Of a stretch of 64,000 nucleotides of DNA, positions 1 through 12,228 are shown one piece after another. Position 1 is the stretch's first letter, and each line of letters begins with the position of its first letter. Location: contig JADWOT020000006.1 of assembly GCA_036345935.2 (NCBI GenBank), forward strand, positions 6,980,519 through 7,044,518. The letters run 5' to 3'. This stretch comes from Taenia hydatigena. Taxonomy: Eukaryota > Platyhelminthes > Cestoda > Cyclophyllidea > Taeniidae. The notes below the pieces were generated by a model. The model ran no database searches, was not told the DNA's origin, and was given only the letters and a program-made list of their open reading frames with translations. The position numbers and the translations under genes are program-made.

Positions 1-387
1 CCAAATCTGACAGCACAGTCACTACAAATTACCAAATCTTTCAAAAAGGCTCAAAATTATGACTGACACTAAACACTAAACACCCATTTTGAGAGCTCAG
101 GGACGGTTTTGTGTATAATTGCATTTGTAAATCAGTATTTTAATTAACGCCTATTTGTAAAATTTGCTAACAATTAACAAACCGAGTGCCAACTTGTAGG
201 TTAACTCAAAAATAGAAAAGGAAAACAACGAAGCGAAACCCCTAGTTCTTGATAATTAGGTTTCCTAAATCACAAAAGTCGGTCAAATTTTAGAATATTC
301 CACAGTCAATTTAAACTGTAGGAAAGTACACCACTTTTATGTAAGTAATTGTTTTTAACGCATTGCGACCGAAGTCTAACTTTAAGG
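1..387. other. AT-rich intergenic DNA, no gene seen
   Basis: This is AT-rich sequence with frequent stops in all frames. I see no coding exon, RNA gene or clear repeat. It ends where the small inverted repeat begins. Confidence 0.6.
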
Positions 388-982
388 AATTATCTTATGT
401 GTGGGGTTGGTGCAATGGATTTCATGCAAACCATTCCAGTCCCAACGTGATCCCAAGTACTCCTGTATTGTCAGTGGGGACCAACTTGGCCATGACGATT
501 TTGTTACCTACATTCATCGCACAAAGCCTCCAAATCACATCATCACGCAGCAGCCTCGCACATGCCTCTGTGGTAGTGTAAGGCTGCACAACAGCACGCA
601 AGGAGGAGAGGTGGCTGTCGCACACCAACGGCACTGGTGGCGACACCGATTGGAGTCTTTTCGTCCAAAGTAGGGGATCTGCACTGTCCGCACACCCAAC
701 GACTAATCGTTTGGTTGCAGTCGAGAGCTGACCGCATTTCAATGCCCTTTGCTGCGACTCCTTCATTTGCATAACCGACAAACCTGAGCACTCACCTTGT
801 TATCATGGTGTTCGTGGTTGGTGTGGGAAAGACTTCTCATCATTTGATAACCACTGACTGTCAATGGAAGCATAGTGGAGGTCTCGAGAAGTGATACACT
901 GAAGATGGGGCCATTTCAGAAGTAGGTGCACCACGCCCATCTGTTCAACAGAAATCCGGCGCAGTTGTATTGCGAAGGTGCA
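388..982 (+). repeat. Left arm of a ~0.57 kb inverted repeat
   Basis: This arm is the reverse complement of 3463-4035, and paired positions in the core sum to 4403. The core, about 440-905, is almost identical to the other arm: both arms encode the same unrecognised open frames (minus strand 422-781 and 543-791 here; plus strand 3622-3993 and 3612-3863 there). Compared with the other arm, this one lacks about 22 bp just after position 430. It also carries about 55 extra bases near 925-960, after which the match resumes at a GCAGTTGTATTGCGAAG block. Homology fades through scattered mismatches at both ends (for example 388-400). No terminal motif or target-site duplication is evident. It could be two inverted copies of one dispersed repeat or a decayed foldback element. 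Confidence 0.85.
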
Positions 983-3462
983 TATGTCTTCTGATTTGTA
1001 ACAACACTATACCGCGTAATTGTAAGGGCATTTTCATTGAAATGATGACTTTTGTTTACCGATTTTTCGTATAACCTGGTTTTCATAGCCTCTGAACACA
1101 GGAAGGCGCCAGTTGCTACTGTTTACACGCCCACCATCAATTGTTGACAAAGGTAATCGGCAAAACATCTCCAGAGGCATTTGTAAAGTTGATTAACTAG
1201 TTGCTGAATCATTTGATGAACAAATCTCATAACCAAATCTCACTCCGGTCACCTTTTATTCGGCAATTAATAGAATTGAAATTAAAACGTTCTATTTGAT
1301 AAAAAGTAGATGTAAAATGCTGTCTGATTTCGCTTTTAAGTGGCTCAAAATATGTAAAGTTGGTTGCATAATAAAAACTTAGCCGAAAGTTTAGCATTTC
1401 TACGCAAGTCTTTGCATGAGTGACTATTTTTGAGCTTAAAAAAGCATTTCTAAATGACAGGTAGATGTGGAGTTTTGGATGCAGATTGTATCCTTTCTGC
1501 TTTTAGCATTTCGACCCTAAACGTCTAAAATTTTGGAAAGTAGAAATCGTTTCGAAACAACAAGATGCCTGTTTGTTTATTTATGCGATGACGGTGCGAA
1601 ACATAACAATTTCACCCAGACGTTTGTAAGTTGGCTTTGTATTTATAAAATGTCTTTGAATAGACGTGTCAGTTATTGCGAGGGTCTAGAGCTGCTTAGG
1701 GGATCGGTTCTGCACCCGAGAGTAGGATTAGCTTACTGACCGCATTGTCTGTCTCCAATTGAGGCAGGGAGCTGTGGACCAAAGAATCGGAAAATGAGAC
1801 ATTTCCCTCGTTGGGTCTTTGCCGGATGCGAAGCAGATGGTGGGATTGGGCTTGCTTGTCATTGGCTCAGGTTGCGACTGCCTTAAGATAAGGGTATTTT
1901 ATGTGGCATATAAATAAACTATAAATAGGTATTAAGTCCTACAAATGTGAGATAGATTAATTACAACCATTCAGAACGGTTGAGACATTTGTACAGCAGC
2001 TGACGTGAAGATTGAGTACCGCTGTGAGCACCAGCTAACAGCATCATTTCACACCGACCCGTTTGCCACAAAGCCATCAGTTAGTAACAAAGCAGACGTC
2101 AACAGGTTGGTTCAGCCAAAAAAAACAAAAAATTACTGGCTTGAACTTAGGTAAGAGGGTGAGAGAAAGCTGAATGCATAATAGGTACAAATTATGCTAC
2201 AAATCTTATCCACATACCTTAAAGTCACTTCGGTTCAGGCGTTTTATCCTTCTGTCCTAAAATTGCCTACCGTTGAAATTTGAGTGTTATTATCCTCAAA
2301 GATCACTTTCATAAGTGCCGCCTCGATGGGATTCTCTCATATTTCAACTATGGCAAATCGAGGTTTCATTGGAACACGATCTGGTTCCACTTTCGTGGCT
2401 CCTGTTGTCAGCATTAATTAAACTTTCACGGACCTTTGCAGTGGCTTGGTGTCTGAATTCACAGGTCACTTTTCATTGTATTCAAGCTTGCAACTTAGCT
2501 TTAAATAGTTAACGACCCATATTTCGCTCCTGGAATCTGTTTGGGCGGTTGATTATGAAAACAAAATGAGGACTGTTAAAATTTTCCATGATTTTAGATT
2601 CCTAGGTGATTGTATTGTAGGAACGGTTCAAAAAGCTCCATCTAAGGAAATCACAATTTTGCAACCAACAAACGACTATGTAACGACATAAGCGTGAGGA
2701 GAATACTAGATGGATAGTGCTTTGTTGTTGCGGAACTACATTCCATCTCACCTCAAAGAGACGAAGAATCAATTCAACTGACTTATCGTTTGCACCGTGA
2801 GATGAGCAATTGCTCATCTTTAGTTTAACTAAGGAGTAGTGAGTGCGTAGATGACAATGCCCAAACGACGACATCTGAGCCAGGCACGTGACCACGGCAT
2901 TCTGAGGGAGAGGAATTGCATTGACAGCTGGTGTTTACCGCGGTTAGCAGGTGGAAACATTGACCACAAATGCACTCTAAAACTGTCAATTATTTATTCA
3001 TTCACGAGGAGATAAAAATTACTGGAATATTTAAGGGCCAATATTTAAAGTACCTGGAAGTTTGAATGGGTAATAAATAGGTTTTTTCATGTTCCGTCTG
3101 ACCAAGGACCAAACTTCCTGATTTAAGGTTACCCAAGCAATGCAAATGATTTCATATGGACTTCGAAAATAAATACAGCAGTCACCTTTCTGTATGTATT
3201 CTCAACAAGAAATCGTAAAATTAAACGTTTGCAATTCTAGAAATAATGGAAAATTGGTGTTCATTTTGCAAATATTAATAGCCTTAATTTTTAATATTCC
3301 GGTTTGCTTTTTGCGATTTACTGTTGGTAGTATTTAAAGCGGGTGGATTTGCATTGCATTGTAAAATAATTAGTTGTGCAGCAAAATCGACCTAAACTCA
3401 AGATGACCCCAAACAATGCTTGCAATCATATGATCCGATATGACGAAAACGTGGAAGGCGTG
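983..3462. other. Spacer of the small inverted repeat, no gene seen
   Basis: About 2.5 kb of AT-rich sequence lies between the two small arms. The open frames are short (under 100 codons), lack coding character and have no convincing splice sites. I see no transposase-like motif. Confidence 0.5.
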
Positions 3463-4035
3463 AGCATCTTCGCAATACAACTGCGAAGATGGTCCCATCT
3501 TCAGTGTATCACTTCTCGAGACCTCCACTATGCTTCCATTGACAGTCAGTGGTTATCAAATGATGAGAAGTCTTTCCCACACCAACCACGAACACCATGA
3601 TAACAAGGTGAGTGCTCAGGTTTGTCGGTTATGCAAATGAAGGAGTCGCAGCAAAGGGCATTGAAATGCGGTCAGCTCTCGACTGCAACCAAACGATTAG
3701 TCGTTGGGTGTGCGGACAGTGCAGATCCCCTACTTTGGACGAAAAGACTCCAATCGGTGTCGCCACCAGTGCCGTTGGTGTGCGACAGCCACCTCTCCTC
3801 CTTGCGTGCTGTTGTGCAGCCTTACACTACCACAGAGGTATGTGCGAGGCTGCTGCGTCATGATGTGATTTGGAGGCTTTGTGCGATGAATGTAGGTAAC
3901 AAAATCGTCCTGGCCAAGTTGGTCCCCACTGACAATACAGGAGTACTTGGGATCACGTTGGGACTGGAATGGTCACTTGGGGAGGCGATGTAGGTTTGCA
4001 TGAAATCCATTACACCAACCCCACACATGAGATTA
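3463..4035 (-). repeat. Right arm of the ~0.57 kb inverted repeat
   Basis: This is the partner of 388-982. Relative to the left arm it has about 22 additional bases at about 3971-3992 and lacks about 55 bases near 3485-3500. The longest open frame is 3622-3993 (plus, 123 codons), with a second frame at 3612-3863 over the same bases. I do not recognise either product. Both frames are also largely open in the left arm, which may only reflect recent common descent. The sequence is noticeably more GC-rich than its flanks. Confidence 0.85.
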
Positions 4036-4681
4036 TTCTTTGATTTCACTCTGCCTAGCAAATTAGATTAAACCCCAAATCACACTAAAAAGGCATGTGA
4101 TTTAAAAGCAACTCTTTGCCTGCGGTGTAAGCGGGACGCCCTGTAATTTACCTTCTACAGATGCGAACATCTAATTTGCATCAATTCGGTGACTGCGTTC
4201 TGTTGAATTCATTCCAATCGATCTTCTAGTAAACTAGTAACTATTCGCTCATTTTGACAGTTAAAGTGGTGGGAAGTTTCCAGTAAGAACTTATGCTTAA
4301 GCTTTTTGGGTTTTTGCAGTTAATTTTAGAATAATCACTGTCTTAAAGACTTATCATTGTGTTTTTTGTTTTATAATATGGAAAATTTTTGACGAAATCG
4401 AAAAGTTTGGAACTGTTTGCTATTTTGGCAATCAAACAAGGCGATTTTGATCTGCCAACTTAATTCTATTATGGCATTTTGGAAAACGTTGCTCCGTCAA
4501 CATTTTGCAGTGACCGGAATGCGACACGAATTTCAGCTTCGCCTTAAAGAATGGATAGTTGGACGCAATCGCATCGTTTCCGTGTTTAAAGAGTGTTATT
4601 TTATAAGATCCGCGACTTATTATTTAAGCTCTCAATCATGTTTGATGGTTAAATAAAATTGCGTGATGTTTTTTGTCTGAA
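4036..4681. other. AT-rich intergenic DNA, possible 3' region of the minus-strand gene
   Basis: There is no supported coding sequence. For the minus-strand gene ending at 4682 this is the 3' flank. On the minus strand an A-rich AATAAT-containing stretch near 4617-4630 could serve as a variant polyadenylation signal, but that is weak. Confidence 0.35.
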
Positions 4682-5423
4682 TCATCCTGAAAACAAACCA
4701 TTCCAAAATCTACGCGTACACCCACAGTGATAAATATCTGTGCCAGATTCTACAACACAATCGTCACCAAGCAAGCAATTTAGGTTCTTATAGAGCTCCT
4801 CATCCCCACTCGTAGGCATACATCCTATGCAACCACACAAGACTACTCGCCGAAGGGTTTTATTAATTGGGCGTTTGGATGGAAAGGTGTCTAGGTTGGC
4901 GGTGACTGTCCGGAATAGACTACGCATTCTCGCTAAGCCATGGATCGACGTCAATACGTAGGAACAATTGTCATTTTTACCAATAATGGAAGTGAGCAAG
5001 TGTAATAGTGACGCTGCTACTGACACTGTCACCACCAATGCCAATGTGACGCCCAGTATTTGGAGTTTGCTATAAAATCTTGAGGGCAAAAATTAGTTCT
5101 TGACCCACTGCAACGCGTGACTTTAGTGGGAAGCTTATTTTTATGCATCAGTGGGAGCTTAAAGGGTTGGTTTAAGAACTAAAAGTGATACTTTTAAAAT
5201 CGAATTATGTACCTCCACTTTAACGTCACCTCATGCGCGCATCGATCTGACGCTCTGCAGAAGAGTTAGTGCTGCCATGGTGCATAAATAAGCGACATAC
5301 AAGTCCAAGCATGCCCATTATACTAGCGCCAAATAGAAGCGAACAAGGGCTGGACTGAAACAAACCGCAGCAAAATAACTTAATCGACTTCCTATTCAAT
5401 GAGTGGTAAGGGGAGCAAGTCAC
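4682..5423 (-). CDS. Predicted two-exon small membrane protein, family not recognised
   Basis: I assemble two exons on the minus strand: 5423-5230 (from ATG) and 5078-4682 (ending in TGA), with an intron of 151 bp. The donor reads AG|GTGACG and the acceptor CCCTCAAG|A. The phases match (AG + A makes Arg), giving 196 residues. Two hydrophobic segments are visible at about residues 27-47 and 72-97. The C-terminal ~100 residues are Cys-rich, with a CGCIGC-like cluster and a final HCGC. There is one N-glycosylation sequon (NKT). This suggests a membrane-anchored protein with a disulphide-bonded extracellular domain, loosely like part of a tetraspan protein, but I see no diagnostic CCG motif. An internal acceptor (TTTCAG) at about 5355 could mean the first exon starts at 5354 and that earlier exons are missing. 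The open frame across phase-matched splice sites plus hydrophobic segments is the main support. Confidence 0.5.
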
Positions 5424-8400
5424 ACTGTTTTATCGAGTGCGGGGCCTTGGCTTTCGCCTAAAAATTTGGGGCTGTCGTCTGTTCTCCCCAAGTGCGCCCT
5501 CTCCAGGCGAGCCGACCGCTCGTCTCGGTCCTGTTTGTTGTGTGTGCACCTCTCAAAAGGGTTAATGAAGCATTGGCGATGCCTTGACTGCCCCGTCCCG
5601 TAACTGGAACTGTGTGCGTGAGGGTCGTGTGAAGGGGAACAGGTGTGACTACTTGGAGGGGGCTTAGGAACTGCCAAATGTCAACTGCCTCGCATATGGA
5701 GCCCTCAAGAGCTTCGTCGTGTGGACAACAAAGTGATAATCACACCATACTTTGATGGGGCCTAAGATCATTTCACTTAAGTTCATTTAACAAACTCTTG
5801 TCGCCTTCTACCCAGGAAAATTTCAAGAGGCTCATTTCACGCATATTGCATTAAGGTACTGTTAGATTATAACAGATAAAAACCTACGAGGTGACGGCAT
5901 GTAGACAGTCGCAGTTTAAACCTACTTGGTTAAATATTGGCCCATGCAAAGGAAATACCTAAATTTATCTCAAAATCAAAAAAGGGCAAATTCAATAGAA
6001 GCAATTCTTTGTTTAGAAGGTATTGTGCCCTCAATAAAGAATGTGAATAATCCAGACACAGAGTGAATACATTCATCAACGGGACGCAAAAATGCCAAGC
6101 ACACACTACCGGGTGTCGAAAATTGAAGCGATGATCTCTGTGCTACTTTTCTTTACTGTTTTTCTACAAAATATGCAAATGAGTCTAGATTTTTCATCAA
6201 TAGCTACCATATTATTCTTTAATTCTCTATATACGTAGACCGATTTAGGCCCGAAATTGAAAAAAAATAGTAAGTTTTATGTGGAAATTAGCTCAAATCT
6301 TTGGGGAAGCGAATTGTGTGCAGGAGAAAACTGCCAGTCCATCCATGGATTCCATAGTTTGCATGTGTTGACATATTGGAAGAATTATATATTTTGACAA
6401 TTAACAGCTGAGGCGTTTTGCACTTCAGATCCTAATTTGCGGGCCCCCTCACAAGTTTAAACCGGTCCTCTATACAAAACTTGAAGCCTGTGGACTCCGG
6501 TAAAATTGTCCGTTTCGTTTTGTGGCACATGACGTATTTAAGTCCTAACAGGTGCTATCAAACTATTTACCCACTCTGAGATTTTGATGCTGCCGTCACT
6601 AATGCTCAGTTTATGCCGATAACTCATTTGTCCACGCATTGCCGCTTCCATCCATAATCGAGTACTAAACTCCATCTTCACAGACACCACCAACGCGATC
6701 GCACAAGATCCATCGCCGTAAATTGGAAATTCTGATGTGCAGTTTGACCACCATATTCCTGAGGTCAGCTATCTGTCCAGTTGAGTTTGTAAAAATGCGC
6801 TTCCACCTAGGCTACAAAAATATTTTCCAAGACGGATGTCTTTGCACACAGCTTGTTTTGTAAGCTCATTTACATCCAATTATGCAAGAAAAGGGATCAC
6901 ATTGAGAGAACTTGAGATTTAATACTTTTGCCCGGTATTTATTCTTTTCGCCTAGGAATTATAGTCTTCTTCTAAGGAACACAAGCAATAATGAAGGTCA
7001 GCACATCAAAGACTAACTGCCTCTTTAAAGCCACTGTTCGGAATGAACTAAATCTGGCCAACTCTTAGTTGCGTCTTCAGTCATCAACTCGACTCCGCTG
7101 TCCATCCAGCATAGCCGATATTAGCGATGCTTTCAAAGGGCTGTTAGGTGGTCTCGCAACCGTTTCTCTATTAGATGTATGAACAAACAGAGTTCTATCA
7201 ATTGCTGGTCAGTGAATGCCAAATGTTCTTCCATTTGCTGATTTACTCACTCGCTTATTTTCCACTTCCCCTTACTAGGGAATCATAAGCCAATTGAATG
7301 CTGGAAAAACCAAACAGGATGAGCTCACTGTAAATCTTAACAGTAGCTGCTAGTGACAAAGTGGTTAAATTGCTGTTGAGTTGAAACTCCCCACATCAAG
7401 TTGACAATGGATTACATACTTTTATTTTGTTGTTTCCTGTGAGGTCGCACAGATAAAGCAGAGCCTACCTCTTCCCGCCTAACTACAAACCGCTGTCCAT
7501 CAGTTCCTCGTCCCTAAGGTTTCCAAAATTCGCAAATGCTCTTCATTCAACCAATTGAAGCTTTGGTTTGTTGTTAATCACGTCGCGACGCCGGTGACAG
7601 CATATTCGTCCAATCAGAACCGATCAAATCAATAAAAATATGCTTCACTGTGCTTCTTCTTTCATGCCAAAGCCCCAACGACGGCTAGGCAGTGCCTTGC
7701 ATTGCCGAGTGCGTTGGCTTTGGCAGCGCAATAAGGTCTATCCCAATAGCTTCTCCTTTCGCAAAGAAGACCAAAGCTTTTGTTGGTCCGAGTCACTCAG
7801 GGACAAGACGCCTGCTTTGGATGTCTGAATTCAAGGCGTTAGCACCTACCTTAACCTTAAGCTGGTTTCTCTTATCACCAAGACAACCTAGTTCTCCAGA
7901 ATCAGGGTCCTCGGATTGTCGAAACGTTATTAATGCATGGTTTTGGAAGAAAAAGTAATAATATTTTGAGTGGTAGTCACGGTTAGATGGCATCAGTGAC
8001 AGCTTACGCGACCGCAAAAACGGAGGAAAAAATTCCAACCAGAATGGGTGACATCGTCTTCTTAGAGTGTAGATGGTATATGTGCGCCTTCCCCCATGAC
8101 CAAGACAGTAAATTGCTAATGGAAGCTGGATAAACAAGCCGATCCATTACTTTTCTGGTAAAACTCACTACTCTCACTTCTGTTTCCGCTTACTCCACCC
8201 GAAAGTGAATGAATAGGGTAAGATTAATAATGACCATCTAGCAGACGTTCCCATTTGTCGACGTACACGAAAAAGAGCCAACTTACCTCGGTTCAAAATA
8301 CAATGATTTCTCGCATCAATGCTCTTAAGTCCTTTAAAAGGGGGAAAAAACAAGGTATGTTGTTTGAAGTGTGCTTCTGTGAGAATTGAAGATAGCTCCT

Positions 8401-10730
8401 GATTAAAATTTGTTGCAATACCGGAAACGTGAAGGGCCGAATATCCTATTTTTCTCATTTTGTCCAAAACACAGGTACTCATTTCTTTATTCTATGAAAG
8501 GGGTGTATTTTCGAAAAATTTGCGTTGTTCACCATTGATAGCAAAAGTGAAACATGAGTGTGGAATTAAGCAGAGCCAAAGTTGGCCTATTCATGTTGCA
8601 TACGTTGACAAAATTGAAAAAAAAAACATACACAGACCTGAGCTAGCGTAAGTTGTCTTGATAGAAGCTTGCCCTTGGCTTCTAATATCTGCCACATGAG
8701 TCCTGCGGGGCGTTGGGGTTCCACCCCTCGAAAGACCTCAACATTATCTCCATCTGATTGGATGCTAGCTACGTGTCAGTTTATACAGGGGCGAATGCAA
8801 CAACGCGACAACTCGGACATTTATGTTGATTGTTGCGCCTCTGAGTCACTCCCTACGTTGAGAAAAACCGTCCTATATAAGGCGACTAGGAAGAAGAGAA
8901 AGCTAAAGGTGTCTCAAAATGGAAAGGAAACGAGGGGAGTGGTGGGAGTTTTCCGACTGCATCTTTGCACAGCACGCGCAAAATAAATGGAAATTGGCAG
9001 AATGGCTACTGAAAAAGGAGACCTGACCACAACCATAGAAGCAAATGTGATCCACTCTGGTCCCCTCTGGCTTATAAGATAATGGGTAAGAAGAAAAAGG
9101 TGCACACATACATGCACACACATACTTACACACAAACTTGTGTCTATGCGCAAACAATGTGCATGTTTTAATTATATTAATCCTTATTAGACTTGTTTAT
9201 TCAAGTGGAAATTTGGAAAGACGAATCAAGTAGTAACGTGTACTGGGGGAAGGGAAATTCACCTGACTGGACACAGTTGACTTCGGATTCTGTTAGTACA
9301 AATGCGTTTATGTTGGCGTGGGATCAATAAACGACTCGTTCTTGTCATTGAGGCCAACATTTAGGTGACCCGAAATTCAATCGCATTTGGCCAGTAGTAC
9401 CTGAGCGCCTCCCTCATTTTCAAGTAATACATCATCTCGGCTCCCTCCGACCAGGAAAAACTGTTGACTTTATTTAAACTTGATGTTTCGCCTTTAAACA
9501 GGCGAAATTAGAATGAAATCACAAAGACTCCAATAAAGGCATGATCCTTATCATGTGATCGTGCCAGAGATCTCAATGCGTCTTTATATGACCTAAAGTG
9601 AATCACAAACTCTGTAAGCACTATTCTAAAATGGCAATTTTTAAATAAGGACGCCTTTACATCACACCTTCGAACACTGATGAATCTCCACTACAATGAC
9701 CTCCATGATGACTCATGACTCAGCCTGTTCAATGGTAAGGTTCATTAAATTATTAAGGTCGCTCTACGATGAAGGTCGAGACTTGTGCGCATTCATTTAT
9801 GAACTGCACGGATTCCTAGAGCACAGCTCTAATTTATAAACAATTTTATTTCCAATTTGCCACTCTTCGTGTTTGAAAACAGTAAGATATTCATGTAGTA
9901 CTACGCAAAAGAACGTGGAATTAATAACGGCAAGCCAATGTCAATTAAAACATGTAATTTGGTGTTTAAAATTGGGTAGTACTTGTACGAAAAACTAAGA
10001 GGACTCTATGTAAGGAACAAGTGCTTAATGTAAACCCTACAATAGGTTCGACGGTTTAAAGTAACCAAGGTATGCTGACCTGCGAGTAAAACTTGGAGAT
10101 GCGTACGATTGGAAAGAGGACAGCACTCGCGAAATGAGCGAACTTCAAGCTGTTTTAGCTGGGATTGAGGCTATCGATTAATCGATAATGCATCACCTTT
10201 GCACGTGGCTGGGTTCGTGAGATCAGGAGCTCACCGCTATCGCTGATTTCATAGGTGTGGGACAAAAATGGGAGAGCATTTTCCAATAGAAGTGTTACTA
10301 GCGTAATTCAAGCCTTAAACTTTATTTAAATGTCAGCAAATTCTTGACATCGGCTCCACTTTTTTTGCCCACATATTCGTGATCCCAAAAAGGCCTTTGA
10401 AACGTTGGCACTCCATCTGCGTTTCCATAAGATAAACTAATCCTCACAACAGTTGCCACAGCATTTCAATGTGCGTTCGCCCTCGCCAATACACCATAGA
10501 TCACGTCAAAAAAATAGCCACTGCGCTTACCCAAGACTGTAAGGATATTTACGACTTCTTGGTAATATAAGCGTCAATAGCATGCCCTTTGAAAATTTTT
10601 GCTCTTGCGTTTACATCTGACAAGCCAATTGCATTTCATAAATTGAATATTTAAAAGTTGCCTCAGGACGTAGTGAGTGGAGTAAACAAACTAATGTGCT
10701 TGTGCTAAGAGATGACGGCAATTTACTCAC
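5424..10730. other. Gene-poor intergenic region
   Basis: About 5.3 kb in which I find no supported gene. A GC-richer patch at 5420-5680, with a minus-strand open frame of 85 codons rich in Pro, Ser and His, lies just upstream of the predicted membrane-protein gene. It may be its promoter, 5' UTR or an unassigned upstream exon; a GATAAAAC sequence on the minus strand near 5433 could be a TATA-like element. The rest is AT-rich with short frames only. The 16-bp palindrome at 10172-10187 is described separately. Confidence 0.4.
10172..10187. promoter_or_regulatory. Perfect 16-bp palindrome TATCGATTAATCGATA
   Basis: The site is perfectly self-complementary and contains two ATCGAT half-sites around a TTAA centre. 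ATCGAT-type cores are bound by Cut and Onecut homeodomain proteins, and TATCGATA is the Drosophila DRE core. Occupancy in this organism is inference. The surrounding 18-mer GGCTATCGATTAATCGAT (10169-10186) recurs at 54978-54995. Confidence 0.35.
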
Positions 10731-10855
10731 CAAATTATCATTTGAACAATCCATGCCACATACAGTTGCACCACAGTTATTCAAACATGGGTTAGCACTC
10801 TTAAAATGACAGTCATATTGTAGGCTTTCCCTTGAAAACTTAATGTTAGACCTCG
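10731..10855 (-). CDS. Possible Cys-rich internal exon
   Basis: On the minus strand an open frame ends in a strong donor (TTG|GTGAGT, exon end 10731) and can start at an AG acceptor after 10855 or 10865. The stretch encodes about 41 residues containing NPCLNNCGATVCGMDC-like Cys spacing, which resembles a small disulphide-rich module such as an EGF-like fragment. I do not recognise a family, the polypyrimidine tract is poor, and I could not find phase-compatible partner exons. Treat it as a candidate only. Confidence 0.25.
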
Positions 10856-12059
10856 CTTCAGTAAGCTTTGAGGTATCCCAAACCAAAGAGATCATGCCAA
10901 TAGACTCTTAACTCGTTGGGAATTGTGTAATTCTAGTTAAACTATCGCCCAGACCCGGGAGGGCTGCATGCGAGGTTAATAGCGCAGGTGTTATCATATT
11001 GTTCATTTTCCACTGAACTAGTAGCAGTAACAGCGGAGGCTACAAATCATCCATTCTGTGTAAAGGCCGACGATAACCCTTGGGATCGACTAAAGTACGA
11101 GTTGACCCCAAAACTTGCGTGCGATTGGAACGTGTGCAAGCCTGTATTTGTGACCAACATGAAACGCTTAATCACAAAAACTACTTGTATCCATCACGCT
11201 CCCAACCTTGAACCAATCAAACTGCAAGTGCGAAATTGGTTGGGGTTGCAGACCAGTGTTAACGTCGCTGGTCCGGGTGAAGAGGTTTAACAGACAAAAA
11301 AGGCGGACTTAATTGGGCATCAGAAGTCCCAACGAGTGGAAAGCGTAAACAGCTCTGATACCCAGACTTGCTTTTATGCCACACCGGCCACAGCAGTTTC
11401 GTAGTTCTATGTGAGTGACCTTAACTTCGAAAGGAGCAAGGTTCTTGCTTACCATAGAGGATGTCTCAATTGCCTTCAAAACGTTTTCATCAATAAACTA
11501 GGATTTGCTGGTTATTTTGGCCTGTATTTTTCACAAACCAATAACGTTCGATGCAGGTTGTAAATACATCGCACCTCGGCTCACCATCTTGATAACCTTT
11601 ACTTGTAAAACCTAAAAATATTGACCCCAGATTTTTTCTGGTAGCATAATTATTTAATAACTTATTAAAAACAAACTTTCACGCCTCCTTAGTACGGCCA
11701 CACACCTTAGATTTGCCAAGACAGTGAAAATGAAAGCTTATACATCTTATTAGTGGAGGTCTTCAACAGCAAATAAGCGTATAACCAGTGACTGCTATCA
11801 CGAAACAACCACTTGGATCTGTTGAGTCACCGGGACACACAGCATCAAGATTTATAATTGTGCAATGCCCTGTTTTTGAAACAAATTCTGGGTCTTCAAA
11901 GGGTAAAAGATGAAGTTGAACCGAGACTGCTATCCAAAAAGTGCACTTTGGAAGAATTCGGCTTGGAGAATCTGGGAATTGAAGGAATTGACTTTTAGCC
12001 TTTCAAATCAGTTGTCTAATCGCCAAAGTGCATCGCACACGCGTACCCTCGTGCTTCTG
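10856..12059. other. Intergenic region, nothing clear
   Basis: An open frame of 100 codons at 10988-11290 (plus) has no recognisable motif or splice context and is probably chance. The remainder is AT-rich, without repeats or RNA genes that I can see. Confidence 0.4.
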
Positions 12060-12190
12060 ATTGGTTGAGACTTAAACCAATGTAATCACGAGTTAACGAA
12101 GAATGACAACGCAATAACCAATGGTATTGTACCACCTGCATATGTGTGTATAGGCGTGCAGGTAGGCCATAAATACGCGTGCATTTCAGT
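12060..12190 (+). promoter_or_regulatory. CCAAT/TATA promoter region
   Basis: Three CCAAT boxes stand in a row: ATTGG at 12060-12064 (reverse orientation), CCAAT at 12077-12081 and CCAAT at 12118-12122. They are followed by an E-box (CACCTG, about 12132) and a TATA-like CATAAATA at 12168-12175. A start site about 30 bp further on would fall near 12195-12205, giving a 5' UTR of about 25-35 bp before the ATG at 12229. A TCAGTC initiator-like sequence occurs at about 12187. The ordered spacing ahead of a GC-rich open frame makes this the most convincing promoter in the window. Confidence 0.55.
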
Positions 12191-12228
12191 CTGGAGATCA
12201 TAGTGTTGCTCTTTTTCGTCCTCGCGGG

